From assembly GCA_017505505.1 (NCBI GenBank), contig JAFVPA010000028.1, positions 1 to 48,074 on the forward strand: a stretch of DNA of 48,074 bases, written 5' to 3'. The notes under the pieces were generated by a model. That model saw nothing but the letters and a program-made list of their open reading frames with translations, searched no databases and was not told the origin of the DNA. The translations under genes were made by a program, and so were the position numbers. Shown piece after piece: positions 7,423 to 15,531 of the stretch; position 1 is the first letter of the stretch, and each line of letters starts with the position of its first letter. This DNA comes from Oscillospiraceae bacterium (GTDB lineage Bacteria; Bacillota_A; Clostridia; Oscillospirales; Oscillospiraceae).

Positions 7423-8337
7423 ATGGATAAGCTTGTAAAGCTGGTAACCGATATTGGAAAGCTCTGGGCCAATTATTCCGGCGCTTATGTTACCGGTATT
7501 CAGAATACTCTGATCCTGGCGGTGGCGGCCACCGTGGCCGGCTGCCTGATCGGTCTGGTCTGCGGTGTTCTCAACACCATCCCCTATACCCAGAACGATC
7601 ATCCCGCAAAGCGCTTTTTCCTGAAGCTCCTCCGGGTCGTGATCCGCATTTACGTGGAAGTTTTCCGCGGTACCCCCATGGTTTTGCAGGCTGTGTTCAT
7701 TTTCTATGGCCTGCCCTATTTTACCGATGGCGCGGTGGCCTTTAAGGGCATGGGCGGCATCTGGGCTGCAGCCCTGCTGGTCGTTTCCATCAACACCGGT
7801 GCGTATATGGCGGAATCCGTCCGCGGCGGTATTATCTCTATTGACCCCGGCCAGACCGAGGGTGCAAAGGCCATCGGCATGACCCATGTGCAGACCATGG
7901 TGAATGTTATTATGCCCCAGGCCCTGCGCAACATCATTCCTCAGATCGGCAACAACTTCATCATCAATATTAAGGACACCTCCGTTATGTTCGTCATTGG
8001 CTTTGTGGAGTTCTTTGCCACCCACCGAAACATCGTTGGTGTCAACCTGCTGTATTTCCCTTCCGCCGTTATCGAGATGGTGGGTTATCTGACCCTGACC
8101 CTGCTGGCCTCTTTCGGCCTGCGTTGGCTGGAGAAGTGGCTGGACGGTGACGATAACTATGAGCTGGTCAGCGAGGACTCTCTGGCTATGAGTGCCGGCA
8201 CCTATTCCCATCCCAGCCGCAAGACACCCTTTGATGAGAACAGCAAGGAATTCAGCGCAAAGAAGGAGCTTGCCAAGGAAAAGCGGGAAAGAAAGCGTCA
8301 GGAACTGAAATTCGGAAGACCGAAAGGAGACAGATGA
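7423..8337 (+). CDS. Amino acid ABC transporter permease (lysine-type)
   Basis: This 304-residue inner-membrane permease belongs to the HisM/GlnP group (BPD_transp_1). It has several hydrophobic helices, the [21 protein letters not shown] motif typical of polar amino acid permeases, and the EAA loop region [22 protein letters not shown] that contacts the ATPase. The last ~65 residues form an unusual charged, Lys/Arg/Glu-rich cytoplasmic tail not normally present. An upstream in-frame ATG at 7405 precedes the GGAAGGA site, so 7423 is the better start. It is co-transcribed with the binding protein and, one base after its stop, with the ATPase. Confidence 0.94.
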   Translation: MDKLVKLVTDIGKLWANYSGAYVTGIQNTLILAVAATVAGCLIGLVCGVLNTIPYTQNDHPAKRFFLKLLRVVIRIYVEVFRGTPMVLQAVFIFYGLPYFTDGAVAFKGMGGIWAAALLVVSINTGAYMAESVRGGIISIDPGQTEGAKAIGMTHVQTMVNVIMPQALRNIIPQIGNNFIINIKDTSVMFVIGFVEFFATHRNIVGVNLLYFPSAVIEMVGYLTLTLLASFGLRWLEKWLDGDDNYELVSEDSLAMSAGTYSHPSRKTPFDENSKEFSAKKELAKEKRERKRQELKFGRPKGDR

Positions 8338-8338
8338 G

Positions 8339-9076
8339 ATGGACAAGATTCTGGAAATTAAACATCTGGGTAAATCCTTCGGTACCCATGAGGTCCTTCG
8401 GGATATCGATTTTACCGTTAAGAAGGGCGACGTGACCTCCATCATCGGCGCTTCCGGTTCCGGTAAGTCCACGCTGCTCCGCTGCATCAACCTGCTGGAG
8501 AATCCCACATCCGGTGAGATCCTCTACCATGGCGAGAACGTGGTGCGCCGCGGCTTCAATGCAGCTGCCTACCGCAGCCGGGTGGGCATGGTATTCCAGT
8601 CCTTTAACCTGTTCAACAACATGACAGTGCTGGAAAACTGCATTGTCGGCCAGGTGAAGGTCCTGAAGAAGGACCGGGAAGAAGCCCGCCGTCATGCCAT
8701 GTACTATCTGGAAAAGGTCGGCATGGCTCCCTATATCAATGCCAAGCCCCGGCAGATCTCCGGCGGTCAGAAGCAGCGTGTGGCTATCGCCCGGGCTCTG
8801 GCCATGGACCCGGAGGTGCTGCTGTTTGACGAGCCTACCTCCGCTCTGGACCCCGAAATGGTTGGCGAAGTTCTGAGCGTCATGCAGAACCTGGCCCAGG
8901 AGGGCATGACCATGCTGGTGGTCACCCACGAGATGGCCTTTGCCCGGGATGTCAGTAACCATGTGGTCTTTATGAGCCAGGGTGTCATCTGTGAAGAGGG
9001 TACCCCTGCTGAGGTCTTCGGCGATCCCCAGAAGCAGGAGACCCGGGATTTCCTGGCCCGTTTCCGTAACGCTTAA
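8339..9076 (+). CDS. Amino acid ABC transporter ATP-binding protein (lysine-type)
   Basis: This 245-residue ATPase belongs to the GlnQ/HisP group and powers the importer. Walker [10 protein letters not shown] is at residues 37-45, the ABC signature ISGGQKQR near 140, and Walker [15 protein letters not shown] near 160. The switch histidine follows in VVTHEMAFA. The length is standard for the family. Its start lies one base after the permease stop and AAAGGAGA precedes it, so the two are translationally coupled. Confidence 0.96.
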   Translation: MDKILEIKHLGKSFGTHEVLRDIDFTVKKGDVTSIIGASGSGKSTLLRCINLLENPTSGEILYHGENVVRRGFNAAAYRSRVGMVFQSFNLFNNMTVLENCIVGQVKVLKKDREEARRHAMYYLEKVGMAPYINAKPRQISGGQKQRVAIARALAMDPEVLLFDEPTSALDPEMVGEVLSVMQNLAQEGMTMLVVTHEMAFARDVSNHVVFMSQGVICEEGTPAEVFGDPQKQETRDFLARFRNA

Positions 9077-9090
9077 AATACGTTTGTCAG

Positions 9091-9123
9091 AGGACAGGTC
9101 TCAGTAGGGACCTGTCCTTTTTT
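9091..9123 (+). terminator. Intrinsic terminator of the lysine transporter operon
   Basis: AGGACAGGTC at 9091-9100 pairs with GACCTGTCCT at 9109-9118 and is followed by a run of T to 9123. Confidence 0.9.
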
Positions 9124-9186
9124 GCGGATACAGGGAGAAAAAACACAAAAAGCAACGAATATGCCCTGGTTTGACATTTTTTGTAG

Positions 9187-9215
9187 TTGTAAATCCGCTC
9201 CTTGTGATGTATAAT
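9187..9215 (+). promoter_or_regulatory. Predicted promoter of murC
   Basis: TTGTAA (9187-9192) and a perfect TATAAT (9210-9215) are 17 bases apart, upstream of murC. Confidence 0.65.
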
Positions 9216-9262
9216 GCAATAGATTATGCAAAGAATATATCCTTACGGGGGATTTGACATTT

Positions 9263-10624
9263 ATGTTTAAGAATAAAAAAATTGCCAAATTTCTGACGCC
9301 CGGCCGCCATGTTCATCTGGTCGGTATCGGCGGCGTTTCCATGCGTCCTCTGGGCCTTGTGCTGAAGGGCATGGGCATGACCGTCACGGGTTCCGATATG
9401 AGTGCATCCGCCGGTACCGAGGAGCTGGAGTGCCAGGGCATTCCTGTTGCCATCGGCCATCATGCGGAGAATATTGAGGGGGCTGACTGCATCATCCGGA
9501 CGGCTGCTGCCCATAATGATAATCCGGAGATTGCTGCTGCCCGTGCCGCAGGCATTCCCGTCTTCGAGCGGGCTCAGGCCTGGGGCGAGATCATGAAGTC
9601 CTATAAGAATGCGATCTGCATTTCCGGTACCCACGGAAAAACCACCACAACTTCCATGATGACCCATATTCTCATGGAAGCCAATCTGGACCCCACGGTC
9701 ATGATCGGCGGCTACCTGCCCCTGCTGCATGCCAGCCACCGGGTGGGCCACGGAGATACCATTGTACTGGAAAGCTGTGAGTACTGCGACTCCTTCCTGA
9801 ATTTCTTCCCCACCCTGGCCGTGGTGCTGAATGTGGAAGCGGACCATCTGGACTATTTCAAGGATCTGGCAGATGTCCAGAAATCCTTCCACCAGTTCGC
9901 GGAGCTGGCAACCTTTGGTGTTATTGCCAACGGTGATGACGAGCATACCGTTCAGGCCATGGAGGGCATCGACTATGTTTCCTTCGGTCTGGGTGATCAT
10001 AACCGGATCCATGTGGCCAACATGTGCCCCGACTGGCGGCACTTCGACGTTATTTGTGACGGTGAGTTCTACTGCCATCTGGATATGGGTGTTCTGGGCA
10101 AGCACAATGCGCTGAACGGTCTGGCAGCCGCCGCTGCGGCCTGGATGATGGGCATTCCCGGTGAGGCAGTTTCTCATGGCCTGGAATCCTTCCACGGCGC
10201 AGGCCGCCGCATGGAGTTCAAGGGCCAGTGGGGCGGCGCAGACATCTATGACGACTATGCCCACCATCCCGATGAGTTGGCGGCTACCATCGATGCTGTC
10301 CGGGCCTCTATGCCCGGCCGCCGTCTGGTGCTGGCCTTCCAGCCCCATACCTACAGCCGTACCAATGCCCTGTTTGATGATTTCGTCAAGCAGCTGAAGA
10401 AGGTGGATGTCTGTGTTCTGGCGGAGATCTACGCCGCCCGGGAACGCAACACCATTGGCATTTCCTCCGCTCACGTGGCGGAGCAGGTCCCCGGTTCCAT
10501 CTTCTGCGAGACACTGCCGGAAGTTACCGCTTACCTCCGGGAGAACATCCGGGAGGGCGACGTGGTTATCACCATGGGTGCCGGAGACATCTTCCGGGCA
10601 GGAGAAGCACTGCTCAGTGAGTAA
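9263..10624 (+). CDS. murC: UDP-N-acetylmuramate--L-alanine ligase
   Basis: This 453-residue Mur ligase adds the first amino acid, L-Ala, to UDP-MurNAc in cytoplasmic peptidoglycan precursor synthesis. The N-terminal Rossmann domain has HLVGIGGVSMRPLG. The central ATP-binding P-loop GTHGKTTT is at residues 122-129, followed by the HNALNGLAAAAAA segment and the DDYAHHPDE motif characteristic of MurC. A TTG nine bases upstream is in frame but lies only two bases after the GGGGG site; the ATG at 9263 with MFKNKKIAKF gives normal spacing. A terminator follows, so it is a single-gene unit. ddl lies 0.5 kb downstream on the same strand. Confidence 0.95.
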   Translation: MFKNKKIAKFLTPGRHVHLVGIGGVSMRPLGLVLKGMGMTVTGSDMSASAGTEELECQGIPVAIGHHAENIEGADCIIRTAAAHNDNPEIAAARAAGIPVFERAQAWGEIMKSYKNAICISGTHGKTTTTSMMTHILMEANLDPTVMIGGYLPLLHASHRVGHGDTIVLESCEYCDSFLNFFPTLAVVLNVEADHLDYFKDLADVQKSFHQFAELATFGVIANGDDEHTVQAMEGIDYVSFGLGDHNRIHVANMCPDWRHFDVICDGEFYCHLDMGVLGKHNALNGLAAAAAAWMMGIPGEAVSHGLESFHGAGRRMEFKGQWGGADIYDDYAHHPDELAATIDAVRASMPGRRLVLAFQPHTYSRTNALFDDFVKQLKKVDVCVLAEIYAARERNTIGISSAHVAEQVPGSIFCETLPEVTAYLRENIREGDVVITMGAGDIFRAGEALLSE

Positions 10625-10630
10625 ACAAGA

Positions 10631-10657
10631 AATGTGCCGGGAATCCCGGCACATTTT
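10631..10657. terminator. Bidirectional terminator between murC and a convergent gene
   Basis: AATGTGCCGGG at 10631-10641 pairs perfectly with CCCGGCACATT at 10645-10655. It lies between the murC stop and the convergent small gene. Confidence 0.85.
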
Positions 10658-10663
10658 CTGAAA

Positions 10664-11056
10664 TCATTCTTCCAATACGAGGTGGTCCACGCCGGACATC
10701 TCAAATTCCCGCATATAGCGTTCCATCCGGCTCAGGATTTCATCGTAGTTTTCCTCGGTGACTTCTGCGTAGTCCATATCCCGGCGGGATAACTCCTCGG
10801 CAAGAATTTCATAAAACACGTTGTCTTCGTAATAGGCGATGGCTTCGTGGATACCGCCCTCGGCATAGGCCCGGGAGGGGACGATGGTCCCGTTCCAGGG
10901 TTCCGACAGGGCGGGGGACAGGGCAAATATTTTGCTTTCCAGGTCATCATAATCCTGGAAGCGGTCATTTCCCCGGGTGGAATTCAGCACCCAGTTTCCG
11001 ATATACACAAGGTCCAGCAGACGGCGGAATTCCCGATTGGTCAATTCGATCTTCAT
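10664..11056 (-). CDS. Conserved acidic protein of unknown function
   Basis: This 130-residue soluble protein is rich in Asp and Glu and has no membrane segment. It contains an N-terminal helical part (NREFRRLLDLVYIGNWVLN) followed by an acidic C-terminal helix pair (EEILSRMERYMREFE-like). AGGAGG precedes the ATG by about six bases, supporting it as a real gene. It lies between murC and ddl on the opposite strand. I recognise the general type of short Firmicutes protein but no function. Confidence 0.75.
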   Translation of the reverse strand: MKIELTNREFRRLLDLVYIGNWVLNSTRGNDRFQDYDDLESKIFALSPALSEPWNGTIVPSRAYAEGGIHEAIAYYEDNVFYEILAEELSRRDMDYAEVTEENYDEILSRMERYMREFEMSGVDHLVLEE

Positions 11057-11148
11057 GGATTACCTCCTGACGGGATTTCCCTTATTATAGCATTGATTTT
11101 TCAGATTTCCAGATGGAAATTGCAAATATTTATAAATGAGGCGATTAC

Positions 11149-12216
11149 GTGAAAAAGTTAAACGTTTGTATCCTCTTCGGCGGCATCAGCCCGGAGCATG
11201 AGGTTTCCCTGCGCTCTGCGGAATTTGTGCTGAATAATCTGGATACGGAAAAATATAATATTCTTCCTGTTGGCATCACCAAGGAGGGCCAGTGGATCCT
11301 CTTTGGCGGCCAGGACTATTCTCTGCTGCCCCGGGGCACCTGGATGGAGCATCCCGACAACCGCCGGGCTGTCATTTCTCCTGAACGTGGCCAGGGTCTG
11401 CTGAGCTTTGACGGAGATAGTGTGGTCCGTCAGCAGATCGACGTGGTCTTCCCCGTACTCCACGGCGAGAACGGCGAAGACGGTGCCATGCAAGGTCTGA
11501 TGCAGATGGCCGGTATCCCTTATGTGGGTCCTCATGTGGCGGCTTCCGCTGTGGCCATGGATAAGACCCTGACCAAGCTGGTGGTGGATCACGCCGGCGT
11601 TCCCCAGGCGGCCTGGCAGCTGGTCCGCAGTGCGGAACTGGAAAACCATATGGAGAACACCCTGGATACCCTGGAACTGCGGTTCCGCTATCCCATGTTC
11701 GTCAAGCCTGCCGGTACCGGTTCCTCAGTGGGTGTGTCCAAGGCCAAGGACCGGGAAGCTCTGGAAGCGGCCCTGTTGAATGCTGCCAAGTTCGATAAGA
11801 AGATCCTGGTAGAGGAATTTATCCACGGCCGGGAGATCGAGGTGGCCGTCATGGGCAACGAGACTCCGGTGGCCTCCATCTGTGGCGAGATCGATTCCGG
11901 TGCGGATTTCTATGACTACGATGCCAAGTATATTACCGATACCTCTACTGCGTATGTTCCCGCCCGGATTCCCGAGGATGTGCAGGAGATCATCCGGGAA
12001 GCAGCCGTCAAGGTCTACAGTGCCATCGGCTGCCAGGGCCTGAGCCGTGTGGATTTCTTCGCTACCTACGAAGAAAACCGTGTGGTGTTCAATGAGATCA
12101 ACACCCTGCCCGGCTTTACTTCTATTTCCATGTACCCCAAGCTCTTTGCTGCCAGCGGTATCCCTTCTGCAGAGCTGATCGATGAGCTGCTGAAGCTGGC
12201 TATGGAGGCAAAGTGA
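11149..12216 (+). CDS. ddl: D-alanine--D-alanine ligase
   Basis: This 355-residue ATP-grasp enzyme joins two D-Ala residues for the peptidoglycan stem peptide. The N-terminal FGGISPEHEVSL motif, the ATP-grasp segment FVKPAGTGSSVGVSKAKD, the DYDAKYI omega-loop and the terminal FNEINTLPGFTSISMYPKL signature are all present. The Tyr-x-x-Lys-Tyr pattern of the omega-loop fits D-Ala-D-Ala rather than D-Ala-D-Lac ligases, so this is housekeeping rather than vancomycin resistance. Translation starts at a GTG behind GAGG. It overlaps the next gene by one base. Confidence 0.96.
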   Translation: MKKLNVCILFGGISPEHEVSLRSAEFVLNNLDTEKYNILPVGITKEGQWILFGGQDYSLLPRGTWMEHPDNRRAVISPERGQGLLSFDGDSVVRQQIDVVFPVLHGENGEDGAMQGLMQMAGIPYVGPHVAASAVAMDKTLTKLVVDHAGVPQAAWQLVRSAELENHMENTLDTLELRFRYPMFVKPAGTGSSVGVSKAKDREALEAALLNAAKFDKKILVEEFIHGREIEVAVMGNETPVASICGEIDSGADFYDYDAKYITDTSTAYVPARIPEDVQEIIREAAVKVYSAIGCQGLSRVDFFATYEENRVVFNEINTLPGFTSISMYPKLFAASGIPSAELIDELLKLAMEAK

Positions 12217-12638
12217 TGAAGCAGCCTGTTCTTCTCTCCATCCGGGGCCGTCAGGAGTACCCCGAGCAGGAACCGGAAGTTATTGAATTAACTACCGACG
12301 GTACCATGGAATTTCGCAATGGCGGTTGGGATATCAGCTATGAGGAAAGCGAGCTGACGGGCCTGGCCGGTGTCACCACTACCTTCCGTGTGGAGCCCGG
12401 AAAGGTCACTTTGGACCGAAAGGGTGCGTTAAAGTCCCGTATGGTCTTCGAGCAGGGCGTGGAGCACAATTCTCTCTACCAGATGCCCTTTGGGGCCCTG
12501 ATGCTTTCCGTGAAGGCTACCCACGTATTCTATGATATCGTACCCGATGGCGGTGTCATCGATTTGAGCTATAACATCAACATCGAAAATACCGAGGCTG
12601 GTGTCATTGACTACCACCTGGACATCCGGGTAAAATAA
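12216..12638 (+). CDS. DUF1934 beta-barrel protein (YwiB-like)
   Basis: This 140-residue cytoplasmic protein belongs to DUF1934, a calycin-like small beta-barrel family including Bacillus YwiB. Recognisable elements are LLSIRGRQ near the start, the ELTTDGTMEFRNGGWDISYEESELTGL block, and GVIDLSYNINIE near the end. The start overlaps the ddl stop as TGATG, with GGAGG at 12204-12208 inside ddl. The two genes are therefore translationally coupled. Its biochemical role is not established. Confidence 0.88.
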   Translation: MKQPVLLSIRGRQEYPEQEPEVIELTTDGTMEFRNGGWDISYEESELTGLAGVTTTFRVEPGKVTLDRKGALKSRMVFEQGVEHNSLYQMPFGALMLSVKATHVFYDIVPDGGVIDLSYNINIENTEAGVIDYHLDIRVK

Positions 12639-12639
12639 A

Positions 12640-12672
12640 AAAGATTGGGCGGAGGATTTCCTCCGCCCAATG
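12640..12672 (-). terminator. Intrinsic terminator (both directions, T-run on minus)
   Basis: ATTGGGCGGAGG at 12644-12655 pairs with CCTCCGCCCAAT at 12660-12671. The run of A at 12635-12642 becomes a T-run for minus-strand transcripts, so it terminates the VanW operon. It also follows the DUF1934 stop. Confidence 0.8.
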
Positions 12673-12750
12673 TCATATTATGAAAATTATTTTCTGTAGG
12701 GCAGCCTGGACTGGTGTGTTGAAAAGTATACCTTTTGATATTATTCATAA

Positions 12751-12801
12751 GGTGCGGGAATGTTCTTTTCTTGACCGGCAAGAAAAGAACATTTCCGCAC
12801 C
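12751..12801. repeat. 51-bp near-perfect palindrome
   Basis: Two 23-base arms (12751-12773 and 12779-12801) are complementary apart from one G-T pair and enclose a 5-base ACCGG loop. Weaker complementarity continues outside: GTTGAAAAGT near 12718 against ACTTTTCCAAC near 12824. It lies in the 235-base gap between DUF1934 and the VanW gene. It may be a small non-coding mobile repeat or an extra terminator for the VanW operon. Confidence 0.7.
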
Positions 12802-12874
12802 ATCGTAGGTTGCAAAAATGTAAACTTTTCCAACTCCTTAGAAGGATATGCAAAAGTATGTCTAATTTTGCGTC

Positions 12875-14305
12875 TTATGACAAGGTATAATACGCCGACC
12901 GGGCTTCCACATCCTTGCTCAGCAGCTCCCCGGTTTCCTTGCTGTATTTGCACTTGTAGCTCACCGCATAGGTGGCGGTGCCTTCTTCGCCTACGCCGCA
13001 GCGCATTTCGATGGTGTAATCCTTTTCATCGGTGCCAAGGAGCTTCATTTTCACATACCCGTCGCTGACTTCCGCCCGGATCATGATGGGGAAGTGGAAG
13101 TTGTTGCGGAAGCGGAGGTCCGTTTTTGTGGCCCAGTTTACTGCCGCATCCAGCCCCAGCGGTACATATCCCACCTTTACGCCATGGCAGACCCGTTCCA
13201 GAATTTCCAGGTCGGCAAGCAATGCGCAGTTGTACAAGGTGGTGGATCCCTGGCACACACCGCCGCCAATGTCTTTCACCAGCCGGTTGCCGGAATAGGC
13301 GTTGGCGGGCTTGTAGCCCTTTTCCTCCGTCCGTTCGCCAAGAGCACCGTTGTAGGAAAATTCTTCTCCGGGCTGCAGGACCAGGCCGTCCAGCGTTTTG
13401 CACAGTAACTTCAGATTGGTGTTTCGGTTTTCGTCATCGGTGTGCCGGGTCTCGCAGCTGCCCAGCACATCCCGAAAATAGACCGCTTCTCCAAGGATCT
13501 CCGGTTCCAGGGCCACCATGGGAATGGAAAGGGTCTGTCCCCAGTCCGCTCCTTCCAGGGCCTGTTGAGCATCTTCCATATCGAAGTAGTAACCGTAGGA
13601 ACCGGGGACAAAGGAATAGCTTTGTATATCCAGAGAATCGTCCACAGGCGCGGCACAAATTTCCTGATAGATGGCATCCAGGTCCAGCGTATCCGGGAAG
13701 GCCTCCGGTTGGACCTCCGGTGTTACGGAAAACACTTCCAGAGTCAGCGCTTTGTTGTAAGCTGCCAGAATTTCTCCATAGACCTGGGCTACATCCAGCT
13801 TTTGCTTCGGAATGCCCCGGGTGATGTGCAGGGTTTGTCCCGCCGCATCCGGGTCATACCCATCGGTGGACAGCTCCGGGCGGGTCCCCATCAGTTCCCA
13901 TTTGGGCTGGGATAGCTCCGTATCCCACCGGGCAGCATACTCCGTCAGCTTTTGCTGAACGGCCTCTTCTTTTACGTCCAGGTAGGGAAGCAAGGCAATT
14001 TCCCTTTTCCCGGAACCCGCATCCTGAAGCATGCGCCAAATTTGAACGTTCACACCGCTTTCTTCCGGTGTTAGGGTCAGCGTTTCCTCCGGGAGCTGTA
14101 CTTCCAGTGCCCGGCCATAGAGTTTTTCCTCCAAAGCCTCACGGAGAACGCTGTGGGCCTCCCAGCGGCTTAAGCCGCCCATATCCAACCCTCCAACACT
14201 GACACCCTGAGGTATGGTTTTCGCAGCCCACAGCCCGGCCCAGATCCCCAGTCCCAGCAGGAGCAGGAAAGGGATTAGGATAAGCGGTTTCTGAAATCGT
14301 TTCAT
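12875..14305 (-). CDS. VanW-family membrane-anchored envelope protein 1
   Basis: This 476-residue protein has one N-terminal membrane helix (residues ~8-28) and an extracellular remainder. About residues 60-240 resemble the putative peptidoglycan-binding domain (PG_binding_4) common in VanW proteins. The VanW domain follows, with LLCKTLDGLVLQPGEEFSYNGALG near 310 and the hallmark KDIGGGVCQGSTTLYNCALLADLEI near 355. A short beta-rich tail of G5 type ends it. VanW occurs in some vanB clusters, but most chromosomal copies have no known resistance role. It is the last gene of the PadR-DUF2812-DUF2812 operon, starting nine bases after the previous stop behind AAGGAGGA. Confidence 0.92.
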   Translation of the reverse strand: MKRFQKPLILIPFLLLLGLGIWAGLWAAKTIPQGVSVGGLDMGGLSRWEAHSVLREALEEKLYGRALEVQLPEETLTLTPEESGVNVQIWRMLQDAGSGKREIALLPYLDVKEEAVQQKLTEYAARWDTELSQPKWELMGTRPELSTDGYDPDAAGQTLHITRGIPKQKLDVAQVYGEILAAYNKALTLEVFSVTPEVQPEAFPDTLDLDAIYQEICAAPVDDSLDIQSYSFVPGSYGYYFDMEDAQQALEGADWGQTLSIPMVALEPEILGEAVYFRDVLGSCETRHTDDENRNTNLKLLCKTLDGLVLQPGEEFSYNGALGERTEEKGYKPANAYSGNRLVKDIGGGVCQGSTTLYNCALLADLEILERVCHGVKVGYVPLGLDAAVNWATKTDLRFRNNFHFPIMIRAEVSDGYVKMKLLGTDEKDYTIEMRCGVGEEGTATYAVSYKCKYSKETGELLSKDVEARSAYYTLS

Positions 14306-14314
14306 ATATCCTCC

Positions 14315-15526
14315 TTACTCCTCACGCAGGTCCTGCGCCATCATCGCTGTCCAGTTTTCGATGGTATAGGGGCCTGTTTCATCATCCAGAGAGAACCGGG
14401 CACAGATGGCGCGGTTTCCTTCCGTCAGAACCACCCGCATCAGGCCGAAACGCTCTGTATAGAGTCCCATGGCATAATCCAGCCCCAGACCTTCCAGAGG
14501 CCGTACTTCCACGCTGCTGCTGCCGAAGGTTTGCTTGCTGTAAAACCGGGCGAGTTCCCGGCCGATGCCCCGGGCCAGAGAGGGGGACAGGGCTTCAAAA
14601 TACTGCACTTCCAGCAATCCACCGGAGACCTGCTCTTCGTTTTCTTCCAAATTGCCGCCGTCCAGGTAGTCCACCACCACCGGGAACAGAAGGTCGCGCC
14701 ATTGGTTGCAGGTGGCATTGTCGATCTTATTCAGAGTGCCGTGGTTCCCAGCCGGGTCCATGTCCTCCAAAGTGACAAAGGGAATGGGCCCCTGTACTTC
14801 AGCCAGCGGGGTATCCGCGGCATTCCGGAACAGAAGCAGGGGACACAAGGTCAGGAAAAATACTCCGGTGATGACAAGCCCGGTGATCTTCTGCCGGCGG
14901 TACTTCCGGGCACCGCTGCGCCAGTCTGTGGACAGGGATTCGGTGGCTTCCAGAAGCTGCTTCCGGTGGCGGCGGGTGTAGTGGACGGCTTCATAATGCT
15001 CACGAAGCCGGTCCAGCATCACCAGCAGAAAACAGACCAAAAAACCTGTTCCCAGAAGAGCCACAATGGTCAGGGGATAGCCAAATGCTCCAAAGAAAAT
15101 GTTGAAGGCGGCGATCAGAGAACCGGAGAAAATGCTCTTCCAGATTCGCCTGTTCAGCATTTTCAGCGTCATGGCCTGGACCTTCGGATCGGTATGTAAT
15201 TCCCGGGGCGCGGGTTCCTCGCTTTTATACAGGAAAAACTCTCCGATGCGCCGCAGAAACTTCCAGCCGAATTCCTCATGGAGGGCCAGGGCCTCCTCCC
15301 GGGGTGTCTTCGGGTCTCCGCTCCAGAAGCTTTGGGGATTGACCACTACTTCCAGCCGGTAGTGGAGGCGCTGGGGCGGGGCCTTGTGGAAGATGTAGTA
15401 GCCGAAGAAGTCGCTGTAATCTTCCGGCTGCCAGCCTTCTTTAGCCATGTCTTCCAGCCAGCGCTCTGTTCTGGCGGTGTCAAAAATGGGACAGGGCGGG
15501 AATTGACGAAGCTTGTTCTTTTCCAT
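14315..15526 (-). CDS. DUF2812 membrane protein (second copy)
   Basis: This 403-residue protein opens with a DUF2812 domain: FPPCPIFDTARTERWLEDMAKEGW and HYRLEVVVNP, then EEFGWKFLRRIGEFFLYKS. It continues into two hydrophobic helices (about 145-190), a charged cytoplasmic loop, a further membrane helix (near 225-245), and a C-terminal domain probably outside the membrane. That C-terminal domain (GGLLEVQYFEALSPSLARGIGREL) resembles the end of the neighbouring paralogue. The start was chosen at 15526, behind AGGAG, rather than 48 bases upstream. It begins five bases after the stop of the first copy. DUF2812 genes often accompany PadR regulators; function is unknown. Confidence 0.88.
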   Translation of the reverse strand: MEKNKLRQFPPCPIFDTARTERWLEDMAKEGWQPEDYSDFFGYYIFHKAPPQRLHYRLEVVVNPQSFWSGDPKTPREEALALHEEFGWKFLRRIGEFFLYKSEEPAPRELHTDPKVQAMTLKMLNRRIWKSIFSGSLIAAFNIFFGAFGYPLTIVALLGTGFLVCFLLVMLDRLREHYEAVHYTRRHRKQLLEATESLSTDWRSGARKYRRQKITGLVITGVFFLTLCPLLLFRNAADTPLAEVQGPIPFVTLEDMDPAGNHGTLNKIDNATCNQWRDLLFPVVVDYLDGGNLEENEEQVSGGLLEVQYFEALSPSLARGIGRELARFYSKQTFGSSSVEVRPLEGLGLDYAMGLYTERFGLMRVVLTEGNRAICARFSLDDETGPYTIENWTAMMAQDLREE

Positions 15527-15531
15527 TTCGG

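Noticed and set aside
6406..8508. Long minus-strand open frame (700 codons) opposite the lysine transporter
   Set aside because: It runs antisense to two clear ABC transporter genes and is His/Asp/Gly-rich, a typical shadow of biased codons.
9171..9176. Perfect TTGACA as -35 of murC
   Set aside because: It lies 33 bases from the TATAAT at 9210, too far; TTGTAA at 9187 has correct 17-base spacing.
12875..14305. VanW next to ddl as a vancomycin resistance cluster
   Set aside because: No vanH, vanX, vanR or vanS is present, the genes are on opposite strands, and Ddl has the D-Ala-D-Ala type omega-loop.
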